DNA of 64,000 bases, from contig NZ_CP018811.1 of the NCBI RefSeq assembly GCF_001922345.1, positions 2,480,001 through 2,544,000 of the forward strand. Reading direction: 5' to 3'. Made by a program: the position numbers and the translations under genes. The notes under the pieces are model-generated. The model had not been told where the DNA came from. It ran no database searches and saw nothing but the letters and a program-made list of their open reading frames with translations. The stretch comes from Paraburkholderia sp. SOS3. GTDB lineage: Bacteria > Pseudomonadota > Gammaproteobacteria > Burkholderiales > Burkholderiaceae. This document shows positions 1 through 8,405 of this stretch, one piece after another. How positions within the stretch are numbered: position 1 is the first letter of the stretch; every line of letters begins with the position of its first letter.

Positions 1-300
1 CCGCTTTTCGGTGTCGTGTTGTCGTTGCTGCTATGGCCCGAGTGGCCGCATGTCGCATTCTGGGTCGCCGCCGTGCTGATGACGATCGGCATCGTTTTGC
101 ATATGCGCGAGCGGCACGAGCACGAGCATACGCACGACTGGATCGAGCATACGCATCGGCACGTGCACGACGAGCATCATCGGCATGAGCATGCGTTTCC
201 ATACGAAGGCAACGAACCGCATTCGCACAGGCACGTGCATGCGCCGCTCACGCATTCACACGCGCATTTTCCCGACGTGCATCACAGGCATCGGCACTGA
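1..300 (+). CDS. C-terminal end of a DMT/EamA-type membrane transporter with a His-rich tail (5' end outside window)
   Basis: The reading frame is open from the first base, so the gene starts upstream of the window. The visible part has one hydrophobic helix (about residues 10-33), then a charged turn and a roughly 60-residue tail in which His is the commonest residue, mixed with Glu, Asp and Arg (HEHEH, HRHVHDEHHRH, HHRHRH). A final helix followed by such a tail is known from EamA/drug-metabolite transporter permeases of Burkholderiales; a metal-handling membrane protein is the alternative. The tail could bind Zn, Ni or Cu in the cytoplasm. Assignment rests on the tail pattern only. Confidence 0.55.
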   Translation, partial: PLFGVVLSLLLWPEWPHVAFWVAAVLMTIGIVLHMRERHEHEHTHDWIEHTHRHVHDEHHRHEHAFPYEGNEPHSHRHVHAPLTHSHAHFPDVHHRHRH

Positions 301-354
301 AGCGCGCGAACGTTGCAAGCGCTCGTGCATGACGGCGCGTTCGGCGCCGCCCGC

Positions 355-858
355 TCAATTACGCTTCACCGCGCGCGACAGCAGATGATCGATCGAGATC
401 GCGCCGGGCCCCCATGCGGCAATGCCCAATGCCATCGCGGCCCACGTGATGTGAATGGGCCAGCCGTCGGGTACGGTCAGTTCGATAATGCAGGTCATGA
501 GCAGCAGGCCGAGCGCCGCGAAGCGGGTACCGAAGCCGAGCACCAGCAGCACCGGAAAGCCGACCTCGCCGCATGCCGACAGAAAGGCGAACACCGCGGG
601 CGCGGGAAACGGATACGGGCCGCCGGGCAGATGCAACTGGAACTCATCGGTGAAGAGGTCGATCGCCGTATCGTTCAGTTGCAGGAAGCCATGCCACTTG
701 AGAATGCCTGAGCGCCAGAACGGCACGGACAACGCGAGGCGCAATACGAGTTGCGTGAGCCAGGGCCGCGCCAGTTGCCGCACGAGGCCGCTCGCCTGGC
801 CGATCTTCGTTGCCACGCAAGCTGCAAACGCGGGCTTTGCGTTTTCCAGTTCGGACAT
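355..858 (-). CDS. bufD: DoxX-family membrane protein, last gene of the bufferin operon
   Basis: A 167-residue inner-membrane protein with about four hydrophobic segments and the DoxX pattern (LRLALSVPFWRSGILKWHGF near residue 45, then a central pair of helices). DoxX proteins close many BufA-BufB-BufC clusters, where they are thought to support electron transfer in the membrane; the exact role is unknown. The ATG at 858 is preferred because GAGGA lies just upstream, overlapping the TGA of the preceding gene; an in-frame TTG three codons earlier is less likely. Only 5 bases separate it from the upstream gene, so the two are co-transcribed. Confidence 0.82.
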   Translation of the reverse strand: MSELENAKPAFAACVATKIGQASGLVRQLARPWLTQLVLRLALSVPFWRSGILKWHGFLQLNDTAIDLFTDEFQLHLPGGPYPFPAPAVFAFLSACGEVGFPVLLVLGFGTRFAALGLLLMTCIIELTVPDGWPIHITWAAMALGIAAWGPGAISIDHLLSRAVKRN

Positions 859-863
859 CGTCC

Positions 864-1697
864 TCAATCTCCACGTTGAATGGCGCTCAATACGCCGGAT
901 GTGATCATCCCGTTCAGACTGGACGGGAGATCGAAAGATGGCGCTGCGTCGAAGGCCGCCGCGACCGCGGCGCCCAACGGTTCGCCTGCGATCAGCGCGT
1001 TCAGGAACACCGCGCCGCCGTCGGGCAGGCGCGACACGATCACGTCGTGTTCGGGCCGCGTCACGAGCGCATCCTCGCTTGTGCCCGCATCGAGCGGTTC
1101 AAGCAGTTCAAGCGGTTCGTCGGGGCCGTCGCGCCGGTTCATCGCGAAGATCGCAACCGCCGCGTAAGCGGAACGCACGACGCGCGCGGCCGGATGCGGC
1201 GTGAACCGCAGTTCGCCCAATTGCGTGGGGTCGATTCCTTCGAAGACGCGCATCGGCAGAACCGGCAGGTCGGCCGCATGATAGGCATCGAGCCACGCGC
1301 GTTCGATGCGCGCGACGTCCGCAAGCCACGGCATCGCTTTCGCGTATTCGTACTGTTCGATAAAGCCGGGAAAGTCGCGGCCGTATTCGAACAGCAGAGG
1401 CGAGACCGGAGGCGTCGCGCGAATGTGAAACCGCGCCATTGCCCTGAAAAATTCGATACCGGTAATGCGCTGCACGGCAGGATAGATTGCCGCAAGCGCG
1501 TCGATCAGGCTGACCGTGACGTTGTTGCGATAGACGTTGTAGCGCTTCACAACGCCTTTTTCTGCGTTTTTCCGCGTGTCTTTCTGCACGCAGCCCATGA
1601 CGTCCGGCGGCGCTTGCACGTCGGGGTTCGTCAGGCCGTGCGCGAAGGCCGCTGCAAACCCCGCTGTGCGCATGTTGCGGCAGTCTTCAGACGTCAT
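864..1697 (-). CDS. bufC: HvfC/BufC-family protein (DUF2063), partner of the MNIO enzyme
   Basis: A 277-residue protein of the DUF2063 (HvfC/BufC) family. The N-terminal half carries the typical segment with YRNNV and LIDALAAIYPAVQRITG, followed by FHIRATPPVSPLLFEYGRDF. Family members act with the DUF692 iron enzyme, probably presenting the precursor peptide to it; that role is known from homologues and not visible here. The start at 1697 overlaps the end of bufB by 11 bases, a translational-coupling arrangement. The frame stays open further upstream, but that would overlap bufB deeply and lacks family similarity. Confidence 0.85.
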   Translation of the reverse strand: MTSEDCRNMRTAGFAAAFAHGLTNPDVQAPPDVMGCVQKDTRKNAEKGVVKRYNVYRNNVTVSLIDALAAIYPAVQRITGIEFFRAMARFHIRATPPVSPLLFEYGRDFPGFIEQYEYAKAMPWLADVARIERAWLDAYHAADLPVLPMRVFEGIDPTQLGELRFTPHPAARVVRSAYAAVAIFAMNRRDGPDEPLELLEPLDAGTSEDALVTRPEHDVIVSRLPDGGAVFLNALIAGEPLGAAVAAAFDAAPSFDLPSSLNGMITSGVLSAIQRGD

Positions 1698-2610
1698 CGA
1701 AGCGATCCTGCGTAACCGGAATCCGACGCGGTTCCATGAGCTCCCTTGCTGCGAGTGCCTGCGCTCGTAGCACGGGCCACGCGGGGAGCTTGCTGTCCCA
1801 TTCGATAAGCGTGGCGGTGGGGCCGATGCGCTCGATGACGTTTTCATAGAGTGCCCACACAGAATCGGCGACAGGGCCGTCGTGACTGTCGATCAGCAGA
1901 CGCTCGTCTTCGTCGTCGAGCTGCGCGGCGTGACCGGCCAGATGGATCTCGTCGACATGGTCGAGCGGGAACGCATCGAGGTAAGCCGATGCGGAGTAAC
2001 CATGATTCGTTGCCGATACGAATACGTTGTTGACGTCGAGTAGCAGACGGCAGCCGGTACGGCGCACGATTGCCGCGATGAATTCGGTTTCGCTCATCGT
2101 CGCCGATCGAAAGGCGACATAAGTCGATGGGTTTTCGAGCAGGATTGGCCGCGCGATCGCCTGCTGCACTTCGTCGACATGCCGGCACACGCGCGCGAGC
2201 GTGTCCTCCGTGTACGGCAACGGAAGCAGGTCGTTGAAGAACTTGCCCGCATGCGTGGACCAGGCGAGATGTTCGGACACGAGCGCGGGTTCATAGCGTG
2301 CGACGAGGTCGCGAAAGCGCGCAAGATGCTCGCGGTTCAACGGCTCGCTGCCGCCGATCGACATGCATACACCATGAATCGAAAGCGGATAATGCTCGCG
2401 GATGGCCGCGAGCATGCGATGCGGAGGGCCGCCGGCGCCCATGTAATTCTCCGCGTGAACCTCGAAGAATCCATGTTTGACACCGTCGGCCAGAATCGCT
2501 GCGAGATGCTCGTGCTTGAAGCTCGTGCCGACCCATCCCGCAGTCTCCGACGTCGGGTGACGGGGCCGCATGTCTGCGCGCATGGCCTGGGTGCCAGTCG
2601 ATCCGCTCAT
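1687..2610 (-). CDS. bufB: Multinuclear non-heme iron oxidase (MNIO, DUF692), bufferin maturase
   Basis: A 307-residue TIM-barrel enzyme of the DUF692/MNIO family. Visible family motifs are EVHAENYM, SIHGV, SEHLAW, ENPSTY, LLLDVNNVFV and EIHLAGH, whose His, Glu, Asp and Asn residues supply the iron ligands. MNIO enzymes oxidise Cys residues of ribosomally made peptides; in bufferin operons they form thiooxazole rings that bind copper. The substrate gene bufA lies immediately upstream. The ATG at 2610 has GGGGA at good distance; an overlapping GTG at 2613 is less likely. Function is inferred from family and operon order. Confidence 0.9.
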   Translation of the reverse strand: MSGSTGTQAMRADMRPRHPTSETAGWVGTSFKHEHLAAILADGVKHGFFEVHAENYMGAGGPPHRMLAAIREHYPLSIHGVCMSIGGSEPLNREHLARFRDLVARYEPALVSEHLAWSTHAGKFFNDLLPLPYTEDTLARVCRHVDEVQQAIARPILLENPSTYVAFRSATMSETEFIAAIVRRTGCRLLLDVNNVFVSATNHGYSASAYLDAFPLDHVDEIHLAGHAAQLDDEDERLLIDSHDGPVADSVWALYENVIERIGPTATLIEWDSKLPAWPVLRAQALAARELMEPRRIPVTQDRFDDV

Positions 2611-2635
2611 CACAGTCCCCGTCCGATACCGTCGA

Positions 2636-2950
2636 TCAGGACTTGATCGGCGTCAGCGAGCCGTGATTGCCGGCCGGCGTCACGATGTCCGTGCACGTGC
2701 CCGCCGGCGTGAACTTCCACGAATTGCCCTGGAAGTCCATCGTCGACGTACCTTGACACGTCGTACCGGGACCTGCCGCGCAGTCGTTCTGTCCTTTCAG
2801 TGCGACGCCAAAGCACTTCTCCTTGTGAGCAGCCGTTGCCGCGCTGACTTCAGCCTTGGTGAGCGGCGCAGCGTGAGCAGCCGTTGCGAGCAGGGTGGCG
2901 ACTGCGCTTGCGAGCAGGGCGGAACTAACAGCGGTCTTCTTTGCAGACAT
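2636..2950 (-). CDS. bufA: Bufferin precursor (DUF2282), secreted four-cysteine metal-binding peptide
   Basis: A 104-residue small protein with a Sec signal peptide (Lys-Lys, then a hydrophobic Ala/Leu core ending in AHA-AP near residue 27) and a mature part with exactly four Cys: EKCFG, NDCAAG, TTCQG and GTCTD. This is the BufA1 layout, in which the central cysteines are modified by the neighbouring MNIO. The product should be a periplasmic copper-sequestering RiPP. Start 2950 is chosen because GGAGAG sits 8 bases upstream; the ATG at 2956 overlaps that ribosome-binding site. First gene of the bufABCD operon. Confidence 0.88.
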   Translation of the reverse strand: MSAKKTAVSSALLASAVATLLATAAHAAPLTKAEVSAATAAHKEKCFGVALKGQNDCAAGPGTTCQGTSTMDFQGNSWKFTPAGTCTDIVTPAGNHGSLTPIKS

Positions 2951-3289
2951 TGACATCTCTCCATTGAGTTGGACTGGCGTACCGCAACGGGTACGGTCGC
3001 CGATATTAACCAGGAGTTCATACGATTGCAGCGGGCCTGTGCGCAGGTCCGCCGAATCGGGCGCTCTCCTGATGAGGCCTTTAGCGAACTGCCCGAACGC
3101 ACGCGTTCATTACATGTTCGCCTCGCCACACCTTGCGCGCCGCCCGCTTTGAGCGGCGCGATGTTGTAACCGGTAACCGCCATTTATACAGACAGGCAAT
3201 AGGCCGGTTATTTTTGACATTCTTGTGAAAATTAATCAACAATATCCCGATGCGAAGTCGGAGATACTGGTGAACGAGGCATCCCGCGC
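2951..3289. other. Intergenic region upstream of bufA
   Basis: This 339-base stretch must hold the bufA promoter. A direct repeat GTAACCGGTAACC lies at about 3167-3179, and the DNA around 3180-3260 is AT-rich. No convincing gene or sigma-70 promoter was recognised. Confidence 0.5.
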
Positions 3290-3874
3290 TCAGGTTGAAC
3301 GGGGGATGAAATTCATCGCAAGCCCGTTCATGCAATAGCGCAGCCCCGTCGGTTGTGGCCCGTCGTCGAACACATGGCCCAGATGACCGCCGCACCGGCT
3401 GCAATGAACTTCGGTGCGTGTCATGTGAAACGAACGGTCGGTGTGAGTGGCTACGGCATGATCGAGCGGTGCATAGAAGCTCGGCCAGCCGGTATGGCTA
3501 TTGAACTTGGTGCGCGACGAAAACAGTTGTAAAGCACAACCGGCGCAGGCAAAAACGCCGGGCCGGTGTTCATCGTTGAGCGGGCTCGAATACGGTCGCT
3601 CGGTCGCCGCTTCGCGCAGCACCGCGAATTGTGCGGGCGTGAGCAGGTCGCGCCATTGCGCTTGCGTATGCACGACGTCGAAGTGTTCGGCGGCGGCGGC
3701 TTCGTCGGCTGCCGCAGGTTCGTTCGATACCGCCGGCGTGCCGCCGGCCGCACCAGGCAGCACACCAGGCAGCACACCAGGCAGCACACCGGCCAGCGCG
3801 CGCCACTGCGTGAGCGCGGCGAGCGCCGCAAGCGCGGTGGTTCCCGCCAGAAGAACGCGTCTACGGTATTTCAA
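3290..3874 (-). CDS. msrB: Exported peptide-methionine (R)-S-oxide reductase
   Basis: MsrB reduces the R form of methionine sulfoxide in oxidised proteins. The reductase domain fills the last ~135 residues, with zinc-binding CAGC and CSRCGG, the GHVFDDGP motif and catalytic Cys181 in RYCMN. The N-terminus has YRRRVLLAG plus a hydrophobic stretch, so it is probably exported, possibly by Tat. A TTG at 3874 is the likely start: GGAGG lies 5 bases upstream, and no ATG fits. Between signal and enzyme is a linker with a 12-base tandem repeat. It is divergent from a two-component system that may control it. Confidence 0.88.
   Translation of the reverse strand: MKYRRRVLLAGTTALAALAALTQWRALAGVLPGVLPGVLPGAAGGTPAVSNEPAAADEAAAAEHFDVVHTQAQWRDLLTPAQFAVLREAATERPYSSPLNDEHRPGVFACAGCALQLFSSRTKFNSHTGWPSFYAPLDHAVATHTDRSFHMTRTEVHCSRCGGHLGHVFDDGPQPTGLRYCMNGLAMNFIPRST
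3752..3787. repeat. Three tandem copies of a 12-base unit inside msrB
   Basis: The unit ACCAGGCAGCAC occurs three times without a mismatch. On the coding (minus) strand it encodes the repeated tetrapeptide VLPG in the linker between the MsrB signal sequence and the reductase domain. Being in frame, copy-number change would alter linker length without breaking the gene. Confidence 0.9.
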
Positions 3875-4057
3875 GGCAGCCTCCGTACAGATCGGGCCGT
3901 CGTCCGCGTGTGGAACGCCCGTGCCGTTTCGAACATGTGGTGAGACTAACGGCTGCCAGGTGTCGAAGTCCTCACGGAAAGTTAAATTTATCGTGATAAC
4001 TGCGCAGCCGAAAGCCTGCACAATATCGCCGGTCGTCACTGTTCCCGTTCAATCTCC

Positions 4058-4798
4058 ATGGCTCAAGCGAAGCGCGTTCTGATCGTCGAAGACGATGTCG
4101 ATATTGCCAACGTGCTGGGTCTGCATTTGCGCGACGAACAGTACGAGGTCGTGCACTGCGCGAACGGCGACGACGGACTGCGCATGTTGTCGCAAGGTGG
4201 CTGGGATGCGCTCGTGCTCGATCTGATGCTGCCGGGCGTGGACGGCCTCGAAATCTGCAAACGCGCGCGCGCGATGGCGAGCTATACGCCGATCATCATC
4301 ATCAGCGCGCGTTCGAGCGAAGTGCATCGCATCATCGGTCTCGAACTCGGCGCTGACGATTACCTTGCAAAGCCATTCTCGGTACTCGAACTGATCGCGC
4401 GGCTCAAAGCGCTGCTGCGCCGTGTCGACGCGATGGCGAAAGACTTGCGCACCCAGGCCGGCATCCGTACGTCGTTCGGGCTGTCGATCGATCCGTTGAC
4501 GCGCGAGGTCAGCATCGATGGCAGGCGTGTCGAACTCACGCCGCGCGAATTCGATCTGCTTTACCACTTCGCGAGCCACCCCGGAAAAGTGTTTTCGCGC
4601 ATGGATCTTCTCAATACGGTATGGGGCTACTCGCACGAAGGCTATGAGCACACGGTCAACACGCATATCAACCGGTTGCGCGCGAAGATCGAAGCCGACC
4701 CGACCGAACCGGTGCGCATCGTAACTGTCTGGGGGCGTGGATACCGGTTCGACGCGAACCCTGCATCGCAGGCCGGCAGCGGCCCGACCGGCGCCTGA
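4058..4798 (+). CDS. OmpR/PhoB-family response regulator
   Basis: A 246-residue DNA-binding response regulator. The receiver domain (residues 5-120) is complete: acidic pocket Glu11-Asp12-Asp13, phospho-acceptor Asp55 in VLDLMLPG, Ser83 and Lys105 in LAKPF. The C-terminal winged helix has LTPREFDLL, VNTHINRLRAKI and VWGRGYRF, typical of PhoB-type regulators. The sensor kinase starts 34 bases downstream, so they form one operon. It is transcribed away from msrB; control of msrB or of an envelope-stress response is plausible but unproven. Confidence 0.93.
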   Translation: MAQAKRVLIVEDDVDIANVLGLHLRDEQYEVVHCANGDDGLRMLSQGGWDALVLDLMLPGVDGLEICKRARAMASYTPIIIISARSSEVHRIIGLELGADDYLAKPFSVLELIARLKALLRRVDAMAKDLRTQAGIRTSFGLSIDPLTREVSIDGRRVELTPREFDLLYHFASHPGKVFSRMDLLNTVWGYSHEGYEHTVNTHINRLRAKIEADPTEPVRIVTVWGRGYRFDANPASQAGSGPTGA

Positions 4799-4832
4799 AC
4801 GCCCCAAACGTGCCGCGAAAAAGGACACGAAC

Positions 4833-6320
4833 GTGAATCTGTCGCAGCGCCTGTCACTGGTGTTTTCCGCATTGCTGCTCGCGTGCTGTGCGGTCTCGGC
4901 ATGGCTGCAGATTCGCGCGAGCGATCTGCACGACCAGCAGGTTATTCAGGGCGTGTCGCGCGATCTCGCATCGCATATCGCGCAAAACGGTCCGCTGATC
5001 GACCGGAGCGGACCGCGCGCCGACATGCTGCGCGCGCTGTTTAGCCAGTTGATGGCGGTGAACCCGAGCGTCGAGGTGTATCTGCTCGATGCAAATGGCG
5101 CGATCAGGGGCGACGATGCGCCGCCTGGCCATGTGAAGCGCAATCATGTCGACGTGCGCCCGATACGGCGCTTTCTTGCCGGCGATGCGCTGCCGATTTT
5201 CGGCGACGATCCGCGCAGCGTTTCCGGCCGCAAGGTGTTCAGTGCTGCCGCATTGCCCGGTGCGAACGGCGCGACGGCCGGTTACATCTATGTGGTGCTG
5301 CTTGGCGAAGCGCATGACAAATGGGCGGCGCGCATCGCAAGAAATGCCGTTTTGCGCACCACGCTATGGTCGATGACGCTCGTCGCGCTGGCCGGCCTGA
5401 TCGCCGGCCTGATTGCGTTTCGCCTGATCACGCGGCCGTTAGGCCGCCTGACGGAGGCGGTGCGCGATTTCGATGCCGGCGATGAAAGCGGCACCGCGGC
5501 CAAGCTGTCGTCGCTCGGCCTGTTGTCCGCGCAGGGCCGTGCGCACGGCGAGATCGCGATACTCGAACGCGCCTTCCAGCAGATGTCGAACCGGATTGCA
5601 CAGCAATGGCGGGAGCTGACCTACCGCGACCAGGAGCGTCGCGAACTGATCGCGAATATCTCGCACGACCTGCGCACGCCGCTGACGTCGCTGCATGGTT
5701 ATCTCGAAGCGCTGTCGTTGAAGTTCGAGCAGTTGCCGCAGCCCGAGCGCCGGCGCTATCTGAGCATTGCGCTGCTGCAAAGCGCGAAAGTAGGGCGCCT
5801 CGCGCAATCGCTATTCGAACTCGCGCGGCTCGAGCATGGCCAGATCCAGCCTGAGCCCGAAGCGTTTTCTCTTGCGGATCTGCTACAGGACGTGTTCGAG
5901 AAGTTCGAGCTCGCCGCCGAGGCCCGCCGCATCAGTCTGCGCGCGCAGATTTCGACGCGTTTGCCCGACGTTTGCGCAGACCTCGGCATGATCGAGCGCG
6001 TGATGACGAATCTGCTCGACAACGCGATCCGGCATACGCCGGAAGGTGGAACGATCGAAGTCGAACTCGCCTCCGCAAACGGCAAGGTCATGGTCACGGT
6101 TAGCGACACAGGCCGGGGTATTCCGCCAGAACTGCGCGACAGCCTGTTTCAGCGGCCCGTCAACGTGGGGGGCGCACAGCGCGTGGGCGGACTGGGCCTG
6201 CTGATCGTGCAGCAGATTCTGCACTTGCATGGCAGCGCCATTGCGCTCGTCGATCGCGAGGGGAAGGGCGGCACGTTCGCGTTCACGCTCGATACGGCGG
6301 TGGCGACTGCGGAGCGCTAG
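4833..6320 (+). CDS. Sensor histidine kinase, partner of the upstream regulator
   Basis: A 495-residue inner-membrane kinase. TM1 lies at residues 7-24, a periplasmic sensor follows to about 165, then TM2 (TLWSMTLVALAGLIAGLIAF) and a HAMP domain. The HisKA domain has NISHDLRTPL with phospho-acceptor His278. The ATPase domain has NLLDNAIRHTPEGG (N box), DTGRGIPP (G1) and GGLGLLIVQQI (G2). The GTG at 4833 is chosen because AAGGA lies 8 bases upstream and the frame begins with a clean membrane signal; longer forms would overlap the regulator gene. The stimulus is unknown. Confidence 0.9.
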   Translation: MNLSQRLSLVFSALLLACCAVSAWLQIRASDLHDQQVIQGVSRDLASHIAQNGPLIDRSGPRADMLRALFSQLMAVNPSVEVYLLDANGAIRGDDAPPGHVKRNHVDVRPIRRFLAGDALPIFGDDPRSVSGRKVFSAAALPGANGATAGYIYVVLLGEAHDKWAARIARNAVLRTTLWSMTLVALAGLIAGLIAFRLITRPLGRLTEAVRDFDAGDESGTAAKLSSLGLLSAQGRAHGEIAILERAFQQMSNRIAQQWRELTYRDQERRELIANISHDLRTPLTSLHGYLEALSLKFEQLPQPERRRYLSIALLQSAKVGRLAQSLFELARLEHGQIQPEPEAFSLADLLQDVFEKFELAAEARRISLRAQISTRLPDVCADLGMIERVMTNLLDNAIRHTPEGGTIEVELASANGKVMVTVSDTGRGIPPELRDSLFQRPVNVGGAQRVGGLGLLIVQQILHLHGSAIALVDREGKGGTFAFTLDTAVATAER

Positions 6321-6414
6321 CGCGATAGTCAGGTGTTCCAGGCGCCGTATGGATTCGGGTGTGCGCCCCTCAACCCTGGCGCAGCCTGCGACACGAGCGG
6401 AACATTGCCGGACT

Positions 6415-7005
6415 TCAGAAGAGCCGCTTCGATGCGGGCGCGCATTGCCATATCGGCGCGGAGGCGGAATAGATCGCGGCTTCGTCGTAGAAACGGTAGT
6501 CGCCGGTCAATCGGTTGAGCGTATGCGTTTCGCCGTTGAATGCCGTACCCGACTGGTCGCGCGACTGCGTGGTCCATTTGATTTCCGTGTCGGACACCTC
6601 GGCACGTGTGCCGTTGACCGTATCGGCGTCGAGGTCGATAGCGAGACTTTGCGATACGCGCTCGCCTTGCACGGTCGCATTGCACAGGAGTGAGAACTGA
6701 TGCCGCGCCCCTACCGGTTCGGGAATTCCGGCTTGCGCCGGCGCTTGCACAGGCTCGGGTGCTTGCTCCACTACCTGCTGCCGAGCCGGCGCGGGTGGGG
6801 AAGCGGCCACCGCCGCGGCGGCGGCAGCCGTCTCGTCGGGCCGCTTGACTTCGTAACCGGCAGCCTCGAGAACGGACATGGCCTGACCGACATCCATCGC
6901 CGGCTGCGCCTTTCCCGCGCTGCAGTCCTTCACATCTTCAGCGCGACGCTCGCAGCCGCTCAAAAGAACGGACGCAACGACGACGAAAAGCGCGACTCTG
7001 TGCAT
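6415..7005 (-). CDS. Uncharacterised lipoprotein
   Basis: A 196-residue protein with a lipoprotein signal ending in the lipobox VLLSGC, so it is anchored to a membrane through Cys18. The mature part starts with ERRAEDVKDC, then an Ala/Pro-rich linker (about residues 60-95), then a domain of about 95 residues with polar beta-like strands (SLLCNATVQGERVSQSLAIDL, DTEIKWTTQ, GDYRFYDEAAIY) and two further Cys. I do not recognise the family. It faces the sensor kinase gene tail to tail. Confidence 0.75.
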   Translation of the reverse strand: MHRVALFVVVASVLLSGCERRAEDVKDCSAGKAQPAMDVGQAMSVLEAAGYEVKRPDETAAAAAAVAASPPAPARQQVVEQAPEPVQAPAQAGIPEPVGARHQFSLLCNATVQGERVSQSLAIDLDADTVNGTRAEVSDTEIKWTTQSRDQSGTAFNGETHTLNRLTGDYRFYDEAAIYSASAPIWQCAPASKRLF

Positions 7006-7054
7006 GGCCTACCCCAAGGCTCGTTATACGTTGCCGGTCGAATCTGCGGTCGAC

Positions 7055-7564
7055 TCAGATCAGATACTGGCTGCGGTCCTTGACATTCCTGATCCATGCG
7101 GGAGGACGCGCATGGCCGCTCCAGGTGGCGCCCGTCTTCGGGTCGCGGTATTTCGGCGGCAGCTTGCCTTTTGCCTGAACGCTGACAGTCTGCTTGCGAG
7201 CAGCCTCGCCGCTGTCGATCAGAAAGCGCGTGCGGTCCTTCACTCCCGCAATCCATCGCGGCGGCCGCGCGTGGCCGCTCCATGTTTCACCGGTGGCGGG
7301 GTTCATATACTTGGGGGGCAGCTTGCCTTGGCCTTTGACTTTGCCTTGACCCGAGGCACGCGCAACATTGCCTGCGCGCCGCGCTTTGCGACCATCGCCA
7401 CGCGTTTCGCCAAGATGCGCAGCCACATCGGCGACGCTCAAATCGTGCTTCTCCATGATGCCGCGAATGCGCTCGATCACTGCCGAGAGCTGTTTTGCCG
7501 CGGCTTCTTCGGCCTGTGCCCGCAAACGTTCAATCTTTCTCTGGATTGTTTCCAGCGTGGCCAT
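7055..7564 (-). CDS. H-NS-family nucleoid protein with two C-terminal DNA-binding motifs
   Basis: A 169-residue H-NS/MvaT-like protein. The N-terminal part (about 1-60) is a coiled-coil oligomerisation region (LETIQRKIERLRAQAEEAAA). A Lys/Arg-rich linker follows. The typical H-NS C-terminal motif then appears twice: YMNPATGETWSGHARPPRWI near residue 97 and YRDPKTGATWSGHARPPAWI near residue 148, each followed by a VKDR segment. Usual H-NS-like proteins of this group are about 100 residues with one copy. The ATG at 7564 is preceded by GGAGA; upstream codons lack a ribosome site. Confidence 0.88.
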   Translation of the reverse strand: MATLETIQRKIERLRAQAEEAAAKQLSAVIERIRGIMEKHDLSVADVAAHLGETRGDGRKARRAGNVARASGQGKVKGQGKLPPKYMNPATGETWSGHARPPRWIAGVKDRTRFLIDSGEAARKQTVSVQAKGKLPPKYRDPKTGATWSGHARPPAWIRNVKDRSQYLI

Positions 7565-7660
7565 TGTCTTCTCCGTACGCAAATGGCCGCACTTTGCCAC
7601 AGAACATGCTCAAAGCGCCATCTTTTGTTGGCTGCTTCCGGTCAGTCACATGATCGAAAC

Positions 7661-8011
7661 TCAAAGCGCCTCGTGACAGAGCGTCATCATTCTTTGCACC
7701 ATCGTGCTCGCTTCGTTGAGCTCCATTTCTTCGGTGAAGAGGGCCGACACGCTAGAGAGGCGCACCGCGATTCCCGCGCTTTCGAGGTCGTCGCGCGCGA
7801 TCTTCAGCGCAAGCTGACCGATATGTACGCGCTCGAGCCAGCGCATTCTGGTGTCGTTCTTGCAAAGCCATTGGCGACAGCATTGCACCACATGGTCGAC
7901 GCGCCACTCCTGGGTCAGCGCGTACGAAGCCGCGGCGACTGCGACGAGGAAACACAATAGCTCCGCTCGCGCAGGGGTCGCCGGGGTCGATTCGGTGAAT
8001 TCGCGTTCCAT
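7661..8011 (-). CDS. Hypothetical protein
   Basis: A 116-residue reading frame upstream of the H-NS-like gene, same strand. It starts with a polar stretch (MEREFTESTPATPARAE), has a modest hydrophobic segment (LLCFLVAVAAASYAL) and continues as a mixed charged sequence with several Cys. No family was recognised. It may be a real small protein or a chance frame; nothing else occupies this stretch. Confidence 0.4.
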   Translation of the reverse strand: MEREFTESTPATPARAELLCFLVAVAAASYALTQEWRVDHVVQCCRQWLCKNDTRMRWLERVHIGQLALKIARDDLESAGIAVRLSSVSALFTEEMELNEASTMVQRMMTLCHEAL

Positions 8012-8405
8012 TTCAGTTGATGTCCCTATTTTCCGCTCCGCATTCGGGCTTCAAGCACGGATCAGCTTGCGCCCGGCACACGACACATGCGGACGTCGAT
8101 GCGAGATTCAATCGGCTAATGGTAGCAGCAAGTATTGAAGCGACACGCCAATTGCGGCTGACCGCATAATCAACCGAGTAATTTTTCCCGGCGCTCACAC
8201 GGTGTCTGCTTGCGGCGCATTCGCCTGACGGTCGCTGCGATCTCGCGAACGCATCACGTCAATTCCTGAAACATACCGTGTGGACTGCCGCGGCGCACCT
8301 AATCTGCAATGCGGCTTCGGAGGCACTACACTTGCTCAATCGACCTGGTTGCCCGCTGCGGCATCTGGTGTGCCGCAGCACACTCTGACAAGGGAGTCGT
8401 CGCTT
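8012..8405. other. Intergenic region upstream of tkt
   Basis: About 390 bases between the small hypothetical gene and tkt. It must contain the tkt promoter. No convincing gene, riboswitch or strong promoter match was seen. Confidence 0.5.

Noticed and set aside
3167..3179. GTAACCGGTAACC direct repeat as an ECF-sigma promoter for bufA
   Set aside because: The GTAACC orientation points away from bufA, and no matching -10 element was found.
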